Assembly (NCBI RefSeq): GCF_900105675.1
Contig: NZ_LT629786.1
Span: 6,138,001 to 6,202,000 of the forward strand
Origin: Pseudomonas synxantha
GTDB lineage: Bacteria; Pseudomonadota; Gammaproteobacteria; Pseudomonadales; Pseudomonadaceae
Direction of reading: 5' to 3'
Length of the DNA: 64,000 nucleotides
Shown: piece by piece, positions 12,646 to 21,534 of the stretch
Numbering within the stretch: the first letter of the stretch is position 1
Layout of the letters: the number at the start of each line of letters is the position of its first letter
Notes under the pieces: generated by a model
Databases searched by the model: none
What the model saw: the letters and a program-made list of their open reading frames with translations, nothing else
What the model was told of the DNA's origin: nothing
Translations under genes and position numbers: made by a program

Positions 12646-14925
12646 GTGAAACTATGGCGCAAAGCCGAGAAACGCCAACCCACCCGAGCGCAGCTGTTAT
12701 TTCATGGGCTGGTGCGGGAGTGGCTGCTGATCGGCTTGGTACTGCTGCCCTTCACCGTGTACTTGTCCTTGAGCCCAGGCCTGGCCCTCAATAACCCGCT
12801 CTACGATAGCTTGCGTCGGCTTGCACCTTTGCCGGTAGATCCTCGGATCCTGCTGGTGACCATTGACGCCCCCAGCCTTGAAGCACTCGGCCCATGGCCT
12901 TGGCCGCGCAGCGTGCATGCCGACCTGATTGGACGCCTGAGTGCCGCCCAGCCTGCAGCCATCCTGTTTGATGTCATTTTCAGTGAGTCCGGCAAGGAAG
13001 CCGATGGCCAGCGATTGGCCGACGCCGTGTGTAAAGCCGGGAATGTATTGCTGCCTATCATCGGTGATAGCAGCGGGAGCCCGAGCCCGCCGCAAGAACC
13101 GTTATCGCCATTACTCAAATGCGCCAAGGGGGTCGGGCATATCAACGTCGAGGCGGATAACGACGGCGTGGTGCGCAGTGTTTATCTGCGTGAAGGCCCC
13201 CCCGGAAGTACGCTTCCGCAATTGGCCTGGCTGGCATTCACTCTGAGTGGACAAGCCCCGACCATGCCTGGATTGCCTCAAGCGCCCAGCAATGTGCGAT
13301 GGCACCAGGAGCACGAGATTCGTGTTCCATTCACCTCCGAGGCCGAGCACTTTCCAAGTGTCTCCTATGTCAGCGTATTACGCGGTGAAGTACCTCCAGA
13401 GTCACTGCGTGGTCGGCTGATTCTGATAGGTGCCACGGCCTATGGGATGGCCGATCGTTTCGTGACGCCGCTCTCCTCCACCGTTGGTACTACAGCTGGT
13501 GTGGAGATCCAAGCCGACGTGCTCAATGGCTTATTGCAGGGCCGCAGCATTGTCGACTTGCCCGGATGGCTGGCCGCGCTGTTGGCAACATCATTGGTAA
13601 CGCTGCTGCTGGGTCTTTTGCTTTATCGCCCACGTTACGCCCTGTGGATGACCTTGGCAGGCATGGCCGCCGCGTTGCTGGGGTCTTGGGCATTGTTGCG
13701 CTTGGGGCACTGGTGGTCTCCTGCGGCCTGCCTGATTGGTTTGTTGCTCAGTTATCTGATTTGGAACTGGCGACGCCTGAGCGTGATCCTCGCCTACTTT
13801 GGCTGGGAATTGGCCCGCCTGGATAACGAACCGAAGGTGCTTCCTGAACGTCGCCGTGCGCCTGCCAGTAAGGGCGACGTACTGCAGGGACGGATCTTTG
13901 CCCTTGAGCAAGCCGTCAGCCGCACGCGAGATACACGGCGCTTCATGGCCGACGGACTCGAATGCCTGCCGGTCGCGACGCTGATCACCGATCCCCAGGG
14001 CAATATTCTGTTGGCCAACCGGGTGGCCCGTGACGTATTCGGCAATGACCTGGTCGGCGAAAACCTCGTCGAACAACTCGCCGATTTGGGTTATCCCCCG
14101 CTGCACAACGGCGTACGCCCTGCCCTGTCAGTACTGGAACTGGTGGAGTTCCGCGACATCCACCAACGCAGTCTGCGCATGGAGCTTGCACCTTTGCTTC
14201 CCGCCGAAGGTGATTTTGCCCTCGGCTGGTTGCTCAGCCTGACTGATCTGAGCAAGGAGCGCGAAGCCCAGCAGCACCGCGAGACGATGTTGCGTTTCCT
14301 TTCCCATGACCTGCGCGCACCGCATTCGGCAATCCTCGCCCTGCTGGACGTGCATAACGGCGAATCGACGGTCTTTGCCCAGATCGAGCAGCAGGTCCGC
14401 CGGGCCTTGAGCCTTACCGAATCCTTTGTGCAATTGGCCAAGGCCGAGGCTGACGGGTATCAGTTCCAACCGACCCTGTTCGCCATGCTGGTGATGGATG
14501 CCTTTGATCAGGTAGCGGTGATTGCGCACCTCAAGGGCATTCATCTGGTCCACGATCTGGATGAGGCCGATGAGGCCATGGTCTACGCCGACCAATCACT
14601 GCTTACGCGGGCGTTGTTCAATGTGCTGGAGAACGCGATCAAATATTCCCCATCCGGTACTACCGTCAGACTGAGGCATGCCAGCGCACAAGGTTGGTTA
14701 GAATGCCGTATCAGCGACCAGGGGCCGGGGATTGCACCTAAGGATTTACCGGAGCTGTTCAGTCAATACCGGCGTTTCGATTCCGCCCAGGGCAGTGACG
14801 GTCTTGGGCTTGGCCTGAGCATGGTCAAAGCCGTGGTAGAACGGCATGGCGGGCGCATCGTTTGTGAAAGTGCACAAGGCAAAGGCTCCACGTTCATCCT
14901 GCAACTGCCGCAGTTGGACGATTGA
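12646..14925 (+). CDS. CHASE2 domain sensor histidine kinase
   Basis: This 759-residue inner-membrane kinase starts with one transmembrane segment (about 25-45) and an extracytoplasmic CHASE2 sensor domain (about 50-300; LLVTIDAPSLEALGPWPWPR). A cluster of three hydrophobic segments follows (about 305-375), then a PAS-like domain (about 430-530; PVATLITDPQGNILLANR), a DHp domain with H554 in FLSHDLRAPHS, and a GHKL ATPase with N box ENAIKYSP, G1 DQGPGIA and G2 GLGLGLSMVKAV. Start is GTG behind GAGG. The ligand of CHASE2 domains is unknown. It diverges from an OmpR-type regulator, its likely partner by position only. Confidence 0.92.
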   Translation: MKLWRKAEKRQPTRAQLLFHGLVREWLLIGLVLLPFTVYLSLSPGLALNNPLYDSLRRLAPLPVDPRILLVTIDAPSLEALGPWPWPRSVHADLIGRLSAAQPAAILFDVIFSESGKEADGQRLADAVCKAGNVLLPIIGDSSGSPSPPQEPLSPLLKCAKGVGHINVEADNDGVVRSVYLREGPPGSTLPQLAWLAFTLSGQAPTMPGLPQAPSNVRWHQEHEIRVPFTSEAEHFPSVSYVSVLRGEVPPESLRGRLILIGATAYGMADRFVTPLSSTVGTTAGVEIQADVLNGLLQGRSIVDLPGWLAALLATSLVTLLLGLLLYRPRYALWMTLAGMAAALLGSWALLRLGHWWSPAACLIGLLLSYLIWNWRRLSVILAYFGWELARLDNEPKVLPERRRAPASKGDVLQGRIFALEQAVSRTRDTRRFMADGLECLPVATLITDPQGNILLANRVARDVFGNDLVGENLVEQLADLGYPPLHNGVRPALSVLELVEFRDIHQRSLRMELAPLLPAEGDFALGWLLSLTDLSKEREAQQHRETMLRFLSHDLRAPHSAILALLDVHNGESTVFAQIEQQVRRALSLTESFVQLAKAEADGYQFQPTLFAMLVMDAFDQVAVIAHLKGIHLVHDLDEADEAMVYADQSLLTRALFNVLENAIKYSPSGTTVRLRHASAQGWLECRISDQGPGIAPKDLPELFSQYRRFDSAQGSDGLGLGLSMVKAVVERHGGRIVCESAQGKGSTFILQLPQLDD

Positions 14926-14950
14926 AAAACGGAATTTCCTGCTGTGCATA

Positions 14951-14979
14951 AAAAACCGGTCACAAGGACCGGTTTTTTT
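14951..14979 (+). terminator. Intrinsic terminator after CHASE2 kinase
   Basis: AACCGGTC / GACCGGTT with loop ACAAG is followed by a T run and preceded by an A run, so it may act in both directions. It lies 26 bases past the kinase stop. The rest of the gap to 15106 contains an exact DnaA box at 15093-15101. Confidence 0.9.
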
Positions 14980-15106
14980 ATGAAGAAAAAACTTATGCAC
15001 GTTTTTCCTGATTTTATGAGGTCAAGAAATATGTAGTCAAATCAGCATGTTATGCATCAAAAAAGCCAATTCGCCAACAAAGCGTACACAGGTTATCCAC
15101 AGATGC

Positions 15107-15877
15107 TCAAACGACGGGGGTCTCTACCACTACGGGTTCCGGAGGCAAGGAGCCCATGGCCCGCTGTTGAGCTTCATTCCAAGCCGCTGCGCGGTCATTC
15201 AGTGCGGCGATGGCCCGTGGCCCTTCGCCTTCTGCGTACATCGGTTCACCGATTACCACGGTGATGGTACCTGCGCGTTTGGCCCAGCCGGTCTTGGGCC
15301 AGAACTTGCCGGCGTTATGTGCAATTGGCAACACAGGCAAGTTGGCATTGACCGCCAGTGCGGTACCGCCACGTGAGAACTTGCCCACCGTACCGAAGGG
15401 CACCCGTGTGCCTTCCGGAAAGATCAGTACCCACACGCCATCCTTGAGCAGTTCATCACCTTTCTTGGCGACATGCTTGAGCGCTGCCTTGGGGTTGTCG
15501 CGGTCGATGGCGATCGGCCGGAGCATAGCCATGGCCCAACCGAAGAACGGCACATACAGCAGCTCGCGCTTGAGCACCTGACTCAGTGGCGAGAAATAAG
15601 CCGAGAGGAAGAACGTCTCCCAGGTGCTCTGGTGGTTCGACAGAATCACACAAGGCTGCTCCGGGACGTTTTCAGCGCCCTTGATCTCGAAACGGATATT
15701 GAGGAATACCTTGCTCAGCCACAACGCGCAGCGGCACCAATAAACGTTGATGAAACGATAGCGCGCCTTGAAAGGCAGGAACGGTGCGATAAAAAAGCTC
15801 AGGGTGCACCAGAGAAACGAACTGGTGCCCAGCAGCAGGTAAAAGAAAAAGGTTCTGATGGCCTGCAAGATCGACAT
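15107..15877 (-). CDS. plsC: Lysophospholipid (1-acylglycerol-3-phosphate) acyltransferase, HdtS/LptA type
   Basis: The enzyme acylates lysophosphatidic acid at the inner membrane. The 256-residue protein has an N-terminal hydrophobic anchor (ILQAIRTFFFYLLLGTSSFLW). Its acyltransferase motifs are LSNHQSTWETF (an H-x4-E form of the usual H-x4-D) and FPEGTRVPFG. The start at 15877 was chosen because it opens directly on the anchor; the frame extends 42 codons upstream without family resemblance. By position next to gmhB-glyS-glyQ it corresponds to PA0005 (LptA), the homologue of P. fluorescens F113 HdtS, which is reported to affect N-acylhomoserine lactone production. Whether this copy does so cannot be seen. 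Confidence 0.88.
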   Translation of the reverse strand: MSILQAIRTFFFYLLLGTSSFLWCTLSFFIAPFLPFKARYRFINVYWCRCALWLSKVFLNIRFEIKGAENVPEQPCVILSNHQSTWETFFLSAYFSPLSQVLKRELLYVPFFGWAMAMLRPIAIDRDNPKAALKHVAKKGDELLKDGVWVLIFPEGTRVPFGTVGKFSRGGTALAVNANLPVLPIAHNAGKFWPKTGWAKRAGTITVVIGEPMYAEGEGPRAIAALNDRAAAWNEAQQRAMGSLPPEPVVVETPVV

Positions 15878-15959
15878 GGCGGCATTTACCGTTGCGGGAC
15901 ACGGCCCGCCTGTTAAAAGCGCACTCCCGAACAATCCTTGGTCAGGAAGTCGAGGGCGG

Positions 15960-16499
15960 CTAGTTGTTGATAAGTTCTGCGGCAACGGCCGCCAGATCGT
16001 CAAAAATCAAGGTGCCTACCGGCAGGTTTTTCGCCTGGGTCTTCTCGCCTTTTCCGGTCTTAACCAAAACTGGCTGAGAGTCGACGGCCTTGGCCGCCTC
16101 CAGGTCACCGAGGCTATCCCCGACGAACCATATCCCAGCTAACGGCACCTTGTAATGTTCTGCAATAATTTTCAACATGCCAGGCTTGGGCTTGCGGCAA
16201 TTGCAGCCCTCATCCGGCCCGTGGGGGCAGTACACCACCAGCCCCACCTCGCCCCCCTGCTCGGCCACCAACGTGCGCAAACGCGCATGCATGGCTTCCA
16301 GGGTAGGAATGTCGTAGTAACCACGGGCGATGCCGGACTGGTTGGTGGCAATGGCCACGGTCCAGCCGGCTTTGCTCAACTGCGCGATGGCCTCGATCGA
16401 GCCGGGCAGTGGGATCCACTCATCCACCGACTTGATGTAAGCGTCGGAGTCGTAATTGATCACCCCGTCCCGATCGAGAATCAGCAGTTTCAACATCAT
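15960..16499 (-). CDS. gmhB: D-glycero-beta-D-manno-heptose-1,7-bisphosphate 7-phosphatase
   Basis: GmhB removes the 7-phosphate from heptose bisphosphate in the ADP-heptose pathway for LPS inner core. The 179-residue HAD-fold protein has LLILDRDGVIN (nucleophile Asp and acid Asp), TNQSG, and a zinc-loop type motif CPHGPDEGCNCRKPKPGM with the cysteines and histidine of the GmhB zinc site, then WFVGDSLGDLEAA. The start overlaps the glyS stop codon (TGATGATG), so translation is probably coupled. A second ATG one codon later is equally possible. It lies between glyS and the plsC-type gene in one leftward cluster. Confidence 0.95.
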   Translation of the reverse strand: MMLKLLILDRDGVINYDSDAYIKSVDEWIPLPGSIEAIAQLSKAGWTVAIATNQSGIARGYYDIPTLEAMHARLRTLVAEQGGEVGLVVYCPHGPDEGCNCRKPKPGMLKIIAEHYKVPLAGIWFVGDSLGDLEAAKAVDSQPVLVKTGKGEKTQAKNLPVGTLIFDDLAAVAAELINN

Positions 16500-18553
16500 C
16501 AGCCCAGTACGGAAATGTCAGCGATATTGATGAACAGGCCACGCAGACGCGCGAGCATGGCGTAGCGGTTTTTCCGCACGCCGGCATCGTCGGCATTGAT
16601 CATCACTGCTTCGAAGAACGCATCCACCGGCTCACGCAACGACGCCAGGCGCGCCAACGCTTCAGCGTAGTTACGCTCGGCGATCAGCGGCTTCACGGCG
16701 TTTTCGGCCTTGGCAATGGCCGAGTTCAGCGAGAACTCCTTGGCATCGGCAAACAGGCCTGGGTCGACTTCGGCATTGCCGAGGTTGTCGGCCTTGCTCA
16801 GCAGGTTCGACACGCGCTTGTTCACGGCAGCCAGGGCATCAGCTTCCGGCAGCTTGCGGAATGCCTGTACGGCTTGTACACGCTGGTCGAAGTCCAGGGC
16901 AGAACCCGGTTGCAGGGCACGCACCGACAGGTAGACCGAAACGTCCACGCCTTCGTCTTCATAACGCGCACGCAGGCGGTCGAACACGAACTCCAGCACT
17001 TGCTCGGCCAGGCCGGCTTGCTTGACCTTGGCGCCGAACTGGCCGACGGCGAACACCACGGCCTGGGTCAGGTCGAGGTCCAGCTTCTTGTCGATCAGGA
17101 TGCGCAACACGCCCAAGGCCGCACGACGTAGGGCATAGGGGTCTTTACTGCCGGTGGGCAGCATGCCGATGCCGAAGATGCCAACCAACGTATCCAGCTT
17201 GTCGGCGATGGCTACTGCCGCACCGGTCAGGGTGGTCGGCAGCTCTGCACCGGCACCGCGCGGCATGTACTGCTCGTTCAGGGCCAGGGCGACTTCTTGC
17301 GGCTCACCGTCGTTGAGGGCGTAGTAATAACCAGCAACGCCTTGCATCTCGGGGAACTCTCCGACCATCTCGGTGGCCAGGTCGCACTTGGACAGCAAGC
17401 CGGCACGTGCGGCCCAGGCCGGGTCGCCGCCAATGCGCGGGGCAATGTAGGCCGCCAGTTTGGAAACCCGTGCGGCCTTGTCATAGACACTGCCGAGTTT
17501 TTCCTGGAACACCACGTTTTGCAGGCGCAGGTTGAAGTCTTCGAGCTTCTGCTTCTTGTCTTGTTTGAAGAAGAACTCGGCGTCGGTCAGGCGCGGGCGA
17601 ACGACTTTTTCGTTACCGGCGATGATCTGCTGCGGGTCCTTGCTTTCGATGTTGGCCACGGTGATAAAACGCGGCAGCAACTTGCCGTCCGCGTCGAGCA
17701 GGCAGAAATACTTCTGGTTGTCCTGCATGGTGGTGATCAACGCTTCTTGCGGCACCTCAAGGAAGCGCTCCTCGAACGAGCACACCAGCGGCACCGGCCA
17801 TTCCACCAGGGCGGTCACTTCGTCCAGCAGGCTTGGCGGCACGATGGCGGTGCCTTCCTGCAGGCGCGCCAGCTCTTCGGTGCGCTTGCTGATCAGCTCG
17901 CGACGCTCGTTGGCATCGGCCAGCACATAAGCAGCGCGCAGGTCGTTGAGGTAGTTGGCCGGCGAGGTGATACGCACGCTTTCTGGATGGTGGAAGCGGT
18001 GCCCACGGGAATCACGACCGGCTTTCTGGGCGAGGATAGTGCAGTCGATGACCTGGTCACCGAGCAGCATCACCAGCCATTGGGTCGGACGCACGAACTC
18101 TTCCTTGCGCGCACCCCAGCGCATGCGCTTGGGGATAGGCAGGTCGTTCAGGGAATCTTCGACGATGGTCGGCAACAGGCTGGCGGTCGGTTTGCCGGTG
18201 ATGACCTGGCTGAAACGCAGTTTCGGGCCGCTTTGGTCGACCTCGCTCAGCTCTACGCCACACTTCTTGGCAAAGCCAAGGGCGGCCTGGGTCGGGTTGC
18301 CTTCGGCATCGAAAGCCGCCTGGCGCGGCGGGCCATCGAGGTTGATGCTGCGATCCGGCTGCTGGGTTTCCAGCGCGGTCAGCAGTACCGCCAGGCGACG
18401 TGGCGCGGCGTAGACTTTCTTGGCTTCAAACTTCAGGCCGGCGGTCTGCAGGCCTTTTTCGATACCGGCCAGGAACGCATCGGCCAGGGTATTGAGTGCC
18501 TTGGGTGGCAGCTCTTCGGTGCCCAGTTCAACCAGGAAATCTTGAGCACTCAT
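16499..18553 (-). CDS. glyS: Glycyl-tRNA synthetase beta subunit
   Basis: GlyS is the 684-residue beta subunit of the alpha2-beta2 glycyl-tRNA synthetase. It begins [20 protein letters not shown], the family's conserved N-terminus. Further landmarks are [20 protein letters not shown] and an HD-like region [21 protein letters not shown], where the order of family motifs is intact. An anticodon-binding region occupies the C-terminal part ([17 protein letters not shown]). It overlaps the glyQ stop by four bases (ATGA), a standard arrangement for equimolar subunit synthesis. Confidence 0.98.
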   Translation of the reverse strand: MSAQDFLVELGTEELPPKALNTLADAFLAGIEKGLQTAGLKFEAKKVYAAPRRLAVLLTALETQQPDRSINLDGPPRQAAFDAEGNPTQAALGFAKKCGVELSEVDQSGPKLRFSQVITGKPTASLLPTIVEDSLNDLPIPKRMRWGARKEEFVRPTQWLVMLLGDQVIDCTILAQKAGRDSRGHRFHHPESVRITSPANYLNDLRAAYVLADANERRELISKRTEELARLQEGTAIVPPSLLDEVTALVEWPVPLVCSFEERFLEVPQEALITTMQDNQKYFCLLDADGKLLPRFITVANIESKDPQQIIAGNEKVVRPRLTDAEFFFKQDKKQKLEDFNLRLQNVVFQEKLGSVYDKAARVSKLAAYIAPRIGGDPAWAARAGLLSKCDLATEMVGEFPEMQGVAGYYYALNDGEPQEVALALNEQYMPRGAGAELPTTLTGAAVAIADKLDTLVGIFGIGMLPTGSKDPYALRRAALGVLRILIDKKLDLDLTQAVVFAVGQFGAKVKQAGLAEQVLEFVFDRLRARYEDEGVDVSVYLSVRALQPGSALDFDQRVQAVQAFRKLPEADALAAVNKRVSNLLSKADNLGNAEVDPGLFADAKEFSLNSAIAKAENAVKPLIAERNYAEALARLASLREPVDAFFEAVMINADDAGVRKNRYAMLARLRGLFINIADISVLG

Positions 18554-19503
18554 TGTGCAGCCTCCAGCTTAGCCAACACTTCATCACGCAAATCCGGGGT
18601 TGCCATCGGGAAGCCCAGCTTGGCGCGAGCCAGCAGGTAGGCTTGGGCGACGGAACGCGCCAGGGTGCGTACACGCAGGATGTATTGCTGACGCGCAGTT
18701 ACCGAGATGGCACGGCGGGCGTCCAGCAGGTTGAAGGTATGGGACGCCTTCAACACCATTTCATAGCTCGGCAACGGCAGCGGCTGTTCGAGTTCGATCA
18801 GGCGCTTGGCTTCGCTTTCATAGAAGTCGAACAGTTCGAACAGCTTGTCGACGTTGGCGTGCTCGAAGTTATAAGTGGACTGCTCCACTTCGTTCTGATG
18901 GAACACGTCGCCGTAGGTGACTTTGCCGAACGGGCCGTCAGCCCACACCAGGTCGTACACCGAGTCCACGCCTTGCAGGTACATGGCCAGGCGCTCCAGG
19001 CCGTAGGTGATTTCGCCGGTCACCGGGTAGCACTCGATGCCGCCGGCTTGCTGGAAGTAGGTGAACTGCGTCACTTCCATGCCATTGAGCCAGACTTCCC
19101 AGCCCAGGCCCCAGGCGCCCAGGGTTGGCGATTCCCAGTTGTCTTCGACGAAACGGATGTCGTGCACCAGTGGGTCCAGGCCCACATGCTTCAACGAGCC
19201 CAGGTACAGTTCCTGGAAATTATCCGGGTTGGGCTTCAATACCACCTGGAACTGGTAGTAATGCTGCAGACGGTTCGGGTTTTCGCCGTAGCGGCCGTCA
19301 GTCGGGCGGCGACTGGGCTGCACATAAGCGGCGTTCCAGGTTTCCGGGCCGATGGCCCGCAGGAATGTAGCGGTGTGGAAAGTGCCGGCGCCTACTTCCA
19401 TATCGTAGGGCTGAAGTACCACACAACCTTGCTCGGCCCAGTATTGCTGGAGGGCGAGGATCAAGTCTTGGAAGGTACGCACGGCTGGCGTAGGCTGGCT
19501 CAC
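18550..19503 (-). CDS. glyQ: Glycyl-tRNA synthetase alpha subunit
   Basis: GlyQ is the catalytic alpha subunit, with the class II synthetase core that activates glycine. The reading frame gives 317 residues from a GTG at 19503, beginning [18 protein letters not shown] like other pseudomonad GlyQ. That start has AGGTGA upstream, whereas the GTG three codons earlier lies inside the ribosome site itself. Motifs include [36 protein letters not shown] and [19 protein letters not shown]. It diverges from tag across 81 bases, so both promoters lie in that short interval. Confidence 0.98.
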   Translation of the reverse strand: MSQPTPAVRTFQDLILALQQYWAEQGCVVLQPYDMEVGAGTFHTATFLRAIGPETWNAAYVQPSRRPTDGRYGENPNRLQHYYQFQVVLKPNPDNFQELYLGSLKHVGLDPLVHDIRFVEDNWESPTLGAWGLGWEVWLNGMEVTQFTYFQQAGGIECYPVTGEITYGLERLAMYLQGVDSVYDLVWADGPFGKVTYGDVFHQNEVEQSTYNFEHANVDKLFELFDFYESEAKRLIELEQPLPLPSYEMVLKASHTFNLLDARRAISVTARQQYILRVRTLARSVAQAYLLARAKLGFPMATPDLRDEVLAKLEAAQ

Positions 19504-19584
19504 GAAATTCACCTGTTACTTGGGCTGCGATTTAAAGAGCGGGAGTATACCCGATTCGGCCCTGCCACCACTCCCTGGAGCCTT

Positions 19585-20142
19585 ATGCCACGCTGCTTTT
19601 GGTGTTCTGAAGATCCGCTGTACATGGCTTATCACGATCAGGAGTGGGGAACGCCGCTGCGCGATGCGCAGGGTTTGTTCGAGTTGCTTTTGCTCGAAGG
19701 GTTCCAGGCAGGCCTGTCCTGGATCACCGTTTTACGCAAACGCGAGCATTATCGAAAGGTGTTGTTTGGCTTTGATGCGCAGCGTCTGGCGCAACTGAGC
19801 GATGACGAGATCGAGGTGTTGATGCAGGATCCAGGCATCGTGCGCAATCGCTTGAAGCTCAACGCTACTCGGCGCAATGCCGCGGCCTGGCTGGCATTGG
19901 AAGATCCGGTGGGTCTGCTCTGGTCGTTTGTCGGCGGCAAACCCAAGGTCAATCATTTCAAGGATCGCAGCGAAGTCCCGGCGATTACCACCGAGGCCGA
20001 AGCAATGAGCCGCGCCTTGAAAAAAGCCGGCTTCACCTTCGTCGGCCCGACCATCTGCTACGCCTTCATGCAGGCCTCGGGCATGGTCATGGACCACACC
20101 CAGGACTGCGACCGCTACGCGGACTTGGCCAACGCCGGTTAG
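19585..20142 (+). CDS. tag: DNA-3-methyladenine glycosylase I
   Basis: Tag excises 3-methyladenine from alkylated DNA. The 185-residue protein starts MPRCFWCSEDPLYMAYHDQEWG, containing the zinc-binding cysteine and the conserved YHDQEWG, followed by LLLEGFQAGLSWITVL and KAGFTFVGPTICYAFMQASGMVMDH with the C-terminal zinc ligands (DHTQDC). ATG at 19585 has GGAG upstream. The open frame runs far upstream through antisense glyQ/glyS, but that part is not coding. Confidence 0.96.
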   Translation: MPRCFWCSEDPLYMAYHDQEWGTPLRDAQGLFELLLLEGFQAGLSWITVLRKREHYRKVLFGFDAQRLAQLSDDEIEVLMQDPGIVRNRLKLNATRRNAAAWLALEDPVGLLWSFVGGKPKVNHFKDRSEVPAITTEAEAMSRALKKAGFTFVGPTICYAFMQASGMVMDHTQDCDRYADLANAG

Positions 20143-20182
20143 AATGCCGGCTTTGCGCACCACACACGATCAGGAGTGACCT

Positions 20183-21070
20183 GTGGAAAAGTTTAAAGGC
20201 GCCTTGCTGGTAGGCGCTCTCCGGTTGTTTGCCCTGCTGCCCTGGCGCGCCGTACAGGCCGTCGGCACGGGCATCGGCTGGATCATGTGGAAAACCCCCA
20301 ATCGTTCCCGCGACACGGTGCGGATCAACCTCTCCAAATGCTTCCCGGACATGGACCCGGCCGAGCGCGAGCGCCTGGTGGGTCGCAGCCTGATGGACAT
20401 CGGCAAATCCCTGACCGAAAGCGCCTGTGCGTGGATCTGGCCGGCGCAGCGTTCCATCGACCTGGTACGCGAAGTCGAGGGCCTTGAAGTGCTGCACGAA
20501 GCCCTGGCCTCCGGCAAAGGCGTGGTGGGGATCACCAGCCACCTGGGCAATTGGGAAGTGTTGAACCACTTCTATTGCAGCCAGTGCAAGCCGATCATTT
20601 TCTATCGCCCGCCCAAGCTCAAGGCAGTGGACGAATTGTTGCGCAAACAGCGTGTGCAACTGGGTAACCGCGTGGCGGCGTCGACCAAGGAAGGTATTCT
20701 CAGCGTGATCAAGGAAGTGCGCAAAGGCGGCCAGGTGGGTATTCCTGCCGACCCGGAGCCGGCTGAGTCGGCCGGCATCTTCGTACCATTCTTTGCCACC
20801 CAGGCGCTCACCAGCAAATTCGTGCCGAACATGCTCGCAGGCCACAAGGCGGTGGGCGTATTCCTGCATGCCCTGCGCCTGCCGGACGGCTCAGGCTACA
20901 AGGTGATCCTGGAAGCGGCGCCGGAAGATATGTACAGCACAGACACGGCCACCTCCTGCGCGGCGATGAGCAAGGTGGTGGAGCGCTATGTCGGCGCCTA
21001 CCCGAGCCAGTACATGTGGAGCATGAAGCGCTTCAAGAAGCGCCCGCCGGGTGAGGCGCGGTGGTACTGA
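20183..21070 (+). CDS. htrB: Lipid A biosynthesis acyltransferase (LpxL/HtrB family)
   Basis: This 295-residue inner-membrane enzyme should transfer a secondary acyl chain to lipid A. Visible features are an N-terminal hydrophobic anchor (ALLVGALRLFALLPWRAVQAV), the H-x4-E catalytic motif in SHLGNWEVLNHF, and the late segment YPSQYMWSMKRFKKRPPGE, typical of the family. Translation starts at GTG behind CAGGAGTGA. Position after tag matches PA0011 of PAO1, one of two HtrB paralogues there. Which acyl chain and position it uses cannot be read from sequence. Confidence 0.92.
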   Translation: MEKFKGALLVGALRLFALLPWRAVQAVGTGIGWIMWKTPNRSRDTVRINLSKCFPDMDPAERERLVGRSLMDIGKSLTESACAWIWPAQRSIDLVREVEGLEVLHEALASGKGVVGITSHLGNWEVLNHFYCSQCKPIIFYRPPKLKAVDELLRKQRVQLGNRVAASTKEGILSVIKEVRKGGQVGIPADPEPAESAGIFVPFFATQALTSKFVPNMLAGHKAVGVFLHALRLPDGSGYKVILEAAPEDMYSTDTATSCAAMSKVVERYVGAYPSQYMWSMKRFKKRPPGEARWY

Positions 21071-21101
21071 TTCACAGCTGACTCAAGACCGATATAGAAA
21101 C

Positions 21102-21194
21102 AATGTGGGAGGGGGCTTGCTCCCGATAGCGGTGGTTCAGCCAAATATGCATTGGCTGACACACTGCCATCGGGAGCAAGCCCCCTCCCACATT
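21102..21194. repeat. REP doublet (REPIN), class I, copy 1
   Basis: Two inverted REP arms (AATGTGGGAGGGGGCTTGCT and its complement), perfectly matched over 26 bases, flank a 41-base spacer that contains a smaller stem (CAGCCAAATATGCATTGGCTG). Outer ends read ATGTGGGAG, inner ends CGAT. It lies between the 3' ends of the convergent htrB and the TPR gene. This is the best-preserved class I copy in the window. Confidence 0.92.
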
Positions 21195-21204
21195 TAGTCC
21201 TGTA

Positions 21205-21525
21205 TCAAGCCTGGCGGTCGAGTTTTTTCAGGAACACGGTCATCTCTTTTTCGGCTTGTTTGTCGCCATGGGCCTGGGCCGCTTCGATGCCCCTCTCCCA
21301 AGCCAGTCGTGCTGCGGCGTTATCACCCAACCCTTGCTGCGCCTTGCCCAACAGCTTCCACGCTGCCGAATACTTCGGATCGAACTCGACGCACTTGGCT
21401 AGATGCTCGGCCGCCTTGGCATTGTCCTTCAAGTCCAGATAACCCTTGCCCAACCCAAAGCGCAGCAGCGAATTATCCACACCCTTGGCGAGCATTTTTT
21501 CCAGGGATTCGAGCATGTCGGTCAC
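21205..21525 (-). CDS. Tetratricopeptide repeat protein
   Basis: A soluble 106-residue protein with about two and a half TPR units: SLLRFGLGKGYLDLKDNAKAAEHL, FDPKYSAAWKLLGKAQQGLGDNAAA and a third helix pair. TPRs mediate protein-protein contact. There is no signal peptide or membrane segment. It lies nine bases downstream of trkA in the same direction (trkA stop at 21535 is on its upstream side only in transcription from the other end), so it is more likely to precede trkA in a shared leftward transcript. Its specific role is unknown. Confidence 0.85.
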   Translation of the reverse strand: MTDMLESLEKMLAKGVDNSLLRFGLGKGYLDLKDNAKAAEHLAKCVEFDPKYSAAWKLLGKAQQGLGDNAAARLAWERGIEAAQAHGDKQAEKEMTVFLKKLDRQA

Positions 21526-21534
21526 TCCGTCGGA

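Noticed and set aside
17297..18640. Long open frame antisense to glyS
   Set aside because: No ribosome site or family features; a mirror of glyS codon use.
18496..19584. Upstream extension of the tag frame through antisense glyQ and glyS
   Set aside because: Only the part from 19585 shows Tag motifs; the extension is antisense to two essential genes.
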